Below, piece by piece: positions 63,644-64,000 of a stretch of DNA of 64,000 nucleotides. The stretch is from contig NZ_JBFDUZ010000001.1 of NCBI RefSeq assembly GCF_040719145.1, positions 806,001-870,000 on the forward strand. Reading direction: 5' to 3'. Made by a program: the position numbers and the translations under genes. This stretch comes from Paenibacillus sp. JQZ6Y-1. GTDB lineage: Bacteria; Bacillota; Bacilli; Paenibacillales; Paenibacillaceae. Positions within the stretch are counted from its first letter, which is position 1, and the number at the start of each line of letters is the position of its first letter. Under the pieces are notes generated by a model, which ran no database searches, was not told the origin of the DNA, and saw only the letters and a list, made by a program, of their open reading frames with translations.

Positions 63644-64000
63644 TCAATCCAGTTCCATAATCATAAAACGGGTACACGCATCCTTCACTTCCTTAACTCG
63701 CGAGCGACCAATCGGCAATTGCAAGCCGTTTGACAGAAATACTTCATTTCCAGCGAATTTGCGCGCATGTCGCATATTAATAATCGCCGAGCGATGAATT
63801 TGCAAAAAGTGATGCTCCCGTAGCGAAGCTGCATACGTCGCCAAAATGCCCCGACTTTCATGCACATCGGTCGTCGTAATAAAGCGCAGTCGATTTTTGA
63901 GCGTCAAGCTTTTGACCGCTTCGATGGCGATCAGTTCCTCATGCCGAATGACTACTTCATCATAGCCTGACTTGACGACCAGCCATTTGTGCTCCTGCGC
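63644..64000 (-). CDS. LytTR-type response regulator, C-terminal part (5' end outside window)
   Basis: The frame is open to the window edge, so about 118 C-terminal residues are seen. They form a LytTR DNA-binding domain: VVIRHEELIAIEAVKS, RGILATYAASLREHHFLQIHRS and the conserved RHARKFAGNEVFLSNG/LPIGRSR end. The full gene presumably encodes a receiver plus LytTR (AgrA-type) and forms an operon with the downstream kinase. The in-frame TTG at 63907 is internal, because the upstream codons continue the domain. Confidence 0.85.
   Translation of the reverse strand, partial: AQEHKWLVVKSGYDEVVIRHEELIAIEAVKSLTLKNRLRFITTTDVHESRGILATYAASLREHHFLQIHRSAIINMRHARKFAGNEVFLSNGLQLPIGRSRVKEVKDACTRFMIMELD

Overview
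The window comes from a low-to-mid GC Gram-positive bacterium of the Bacillales, most likely a Paenibacillus or close relative. The evidence is gene order: ytoI, dnaE, accD-accA, pyk, fxsA, ytvI, citZ-icd-mdh, pho genes, polA, mutM, coaE, nrdR. This follows the Bacillus subtilis ytoI-to-nrdR backbone. Strong purine-rich ribosome binding sites, frequent TTG/GTG starts and Rho-independent terminators agree. No rRNA, tRNA, CRISPR array, phage or insertion sequence was seen.

Layout. 1-10 kb: 3' end of an FAD oxidoreductase, an HD-GYP protein, a MoaD-MoaE fusion, a YunD-like nucleotidase, a YfkAB-type radical SAM protein, a CNNM/CorC-type membrane protein, a HAD hydrolase, a YlbF-family protein and YtoI. 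10-21 kb: a chemoreceptor, dnaE, accDA, pyk, a thioesterase and fxsA. 21-30 kb: ytvI, a secreted discoidin-like protein, the TCA genes citZ, icd and mdh, a small membrane protein and an SDR oxidoreductase. 30-47 kb: an inserted type IV pilus locus. It has three minor pilin-type genes, a 1547-residue secreted protein on the opposite strand, then pilB, pilT, pilC, pilin, pilD, a pilM-pilN fusion and pilO. 47-54 kb: a BASS-type transporter, phoR, phoP, a soluble CBS-chemoreceptor hybrid, pstB and phoU. 54-60 kb: polA, mutM, coaE, a lytic transglycosylase and nrdR. 60-64 kb: a secreted serine hydrolase and an Agr-like kinase with part of its LytTR regulator.

The most interesting part is the pilus locus. 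Its assembly ATPase carries two perfect 24-residue MshEN c-di-GMP-binding motifs. A motility-sigma (sigma-D) promoter, TAAA-N15-GCCGATAA, lies just upstream of that ATPase gene. Sigma-D-like -10 elements also precede the giant secreted protein, the minor pilins, the chemoreceptor and the discoidin protein. This suggests a motility-coupled, c-di-GMP-gated pilus/adhesin programme. The pho region is also unusual: the kinase gene precedes the regulator gene, a terminator separates them, and in-phase Pho boxes sit before phoP and pstB.

All family names rest on recognised motifs and gene order, not on a database search.
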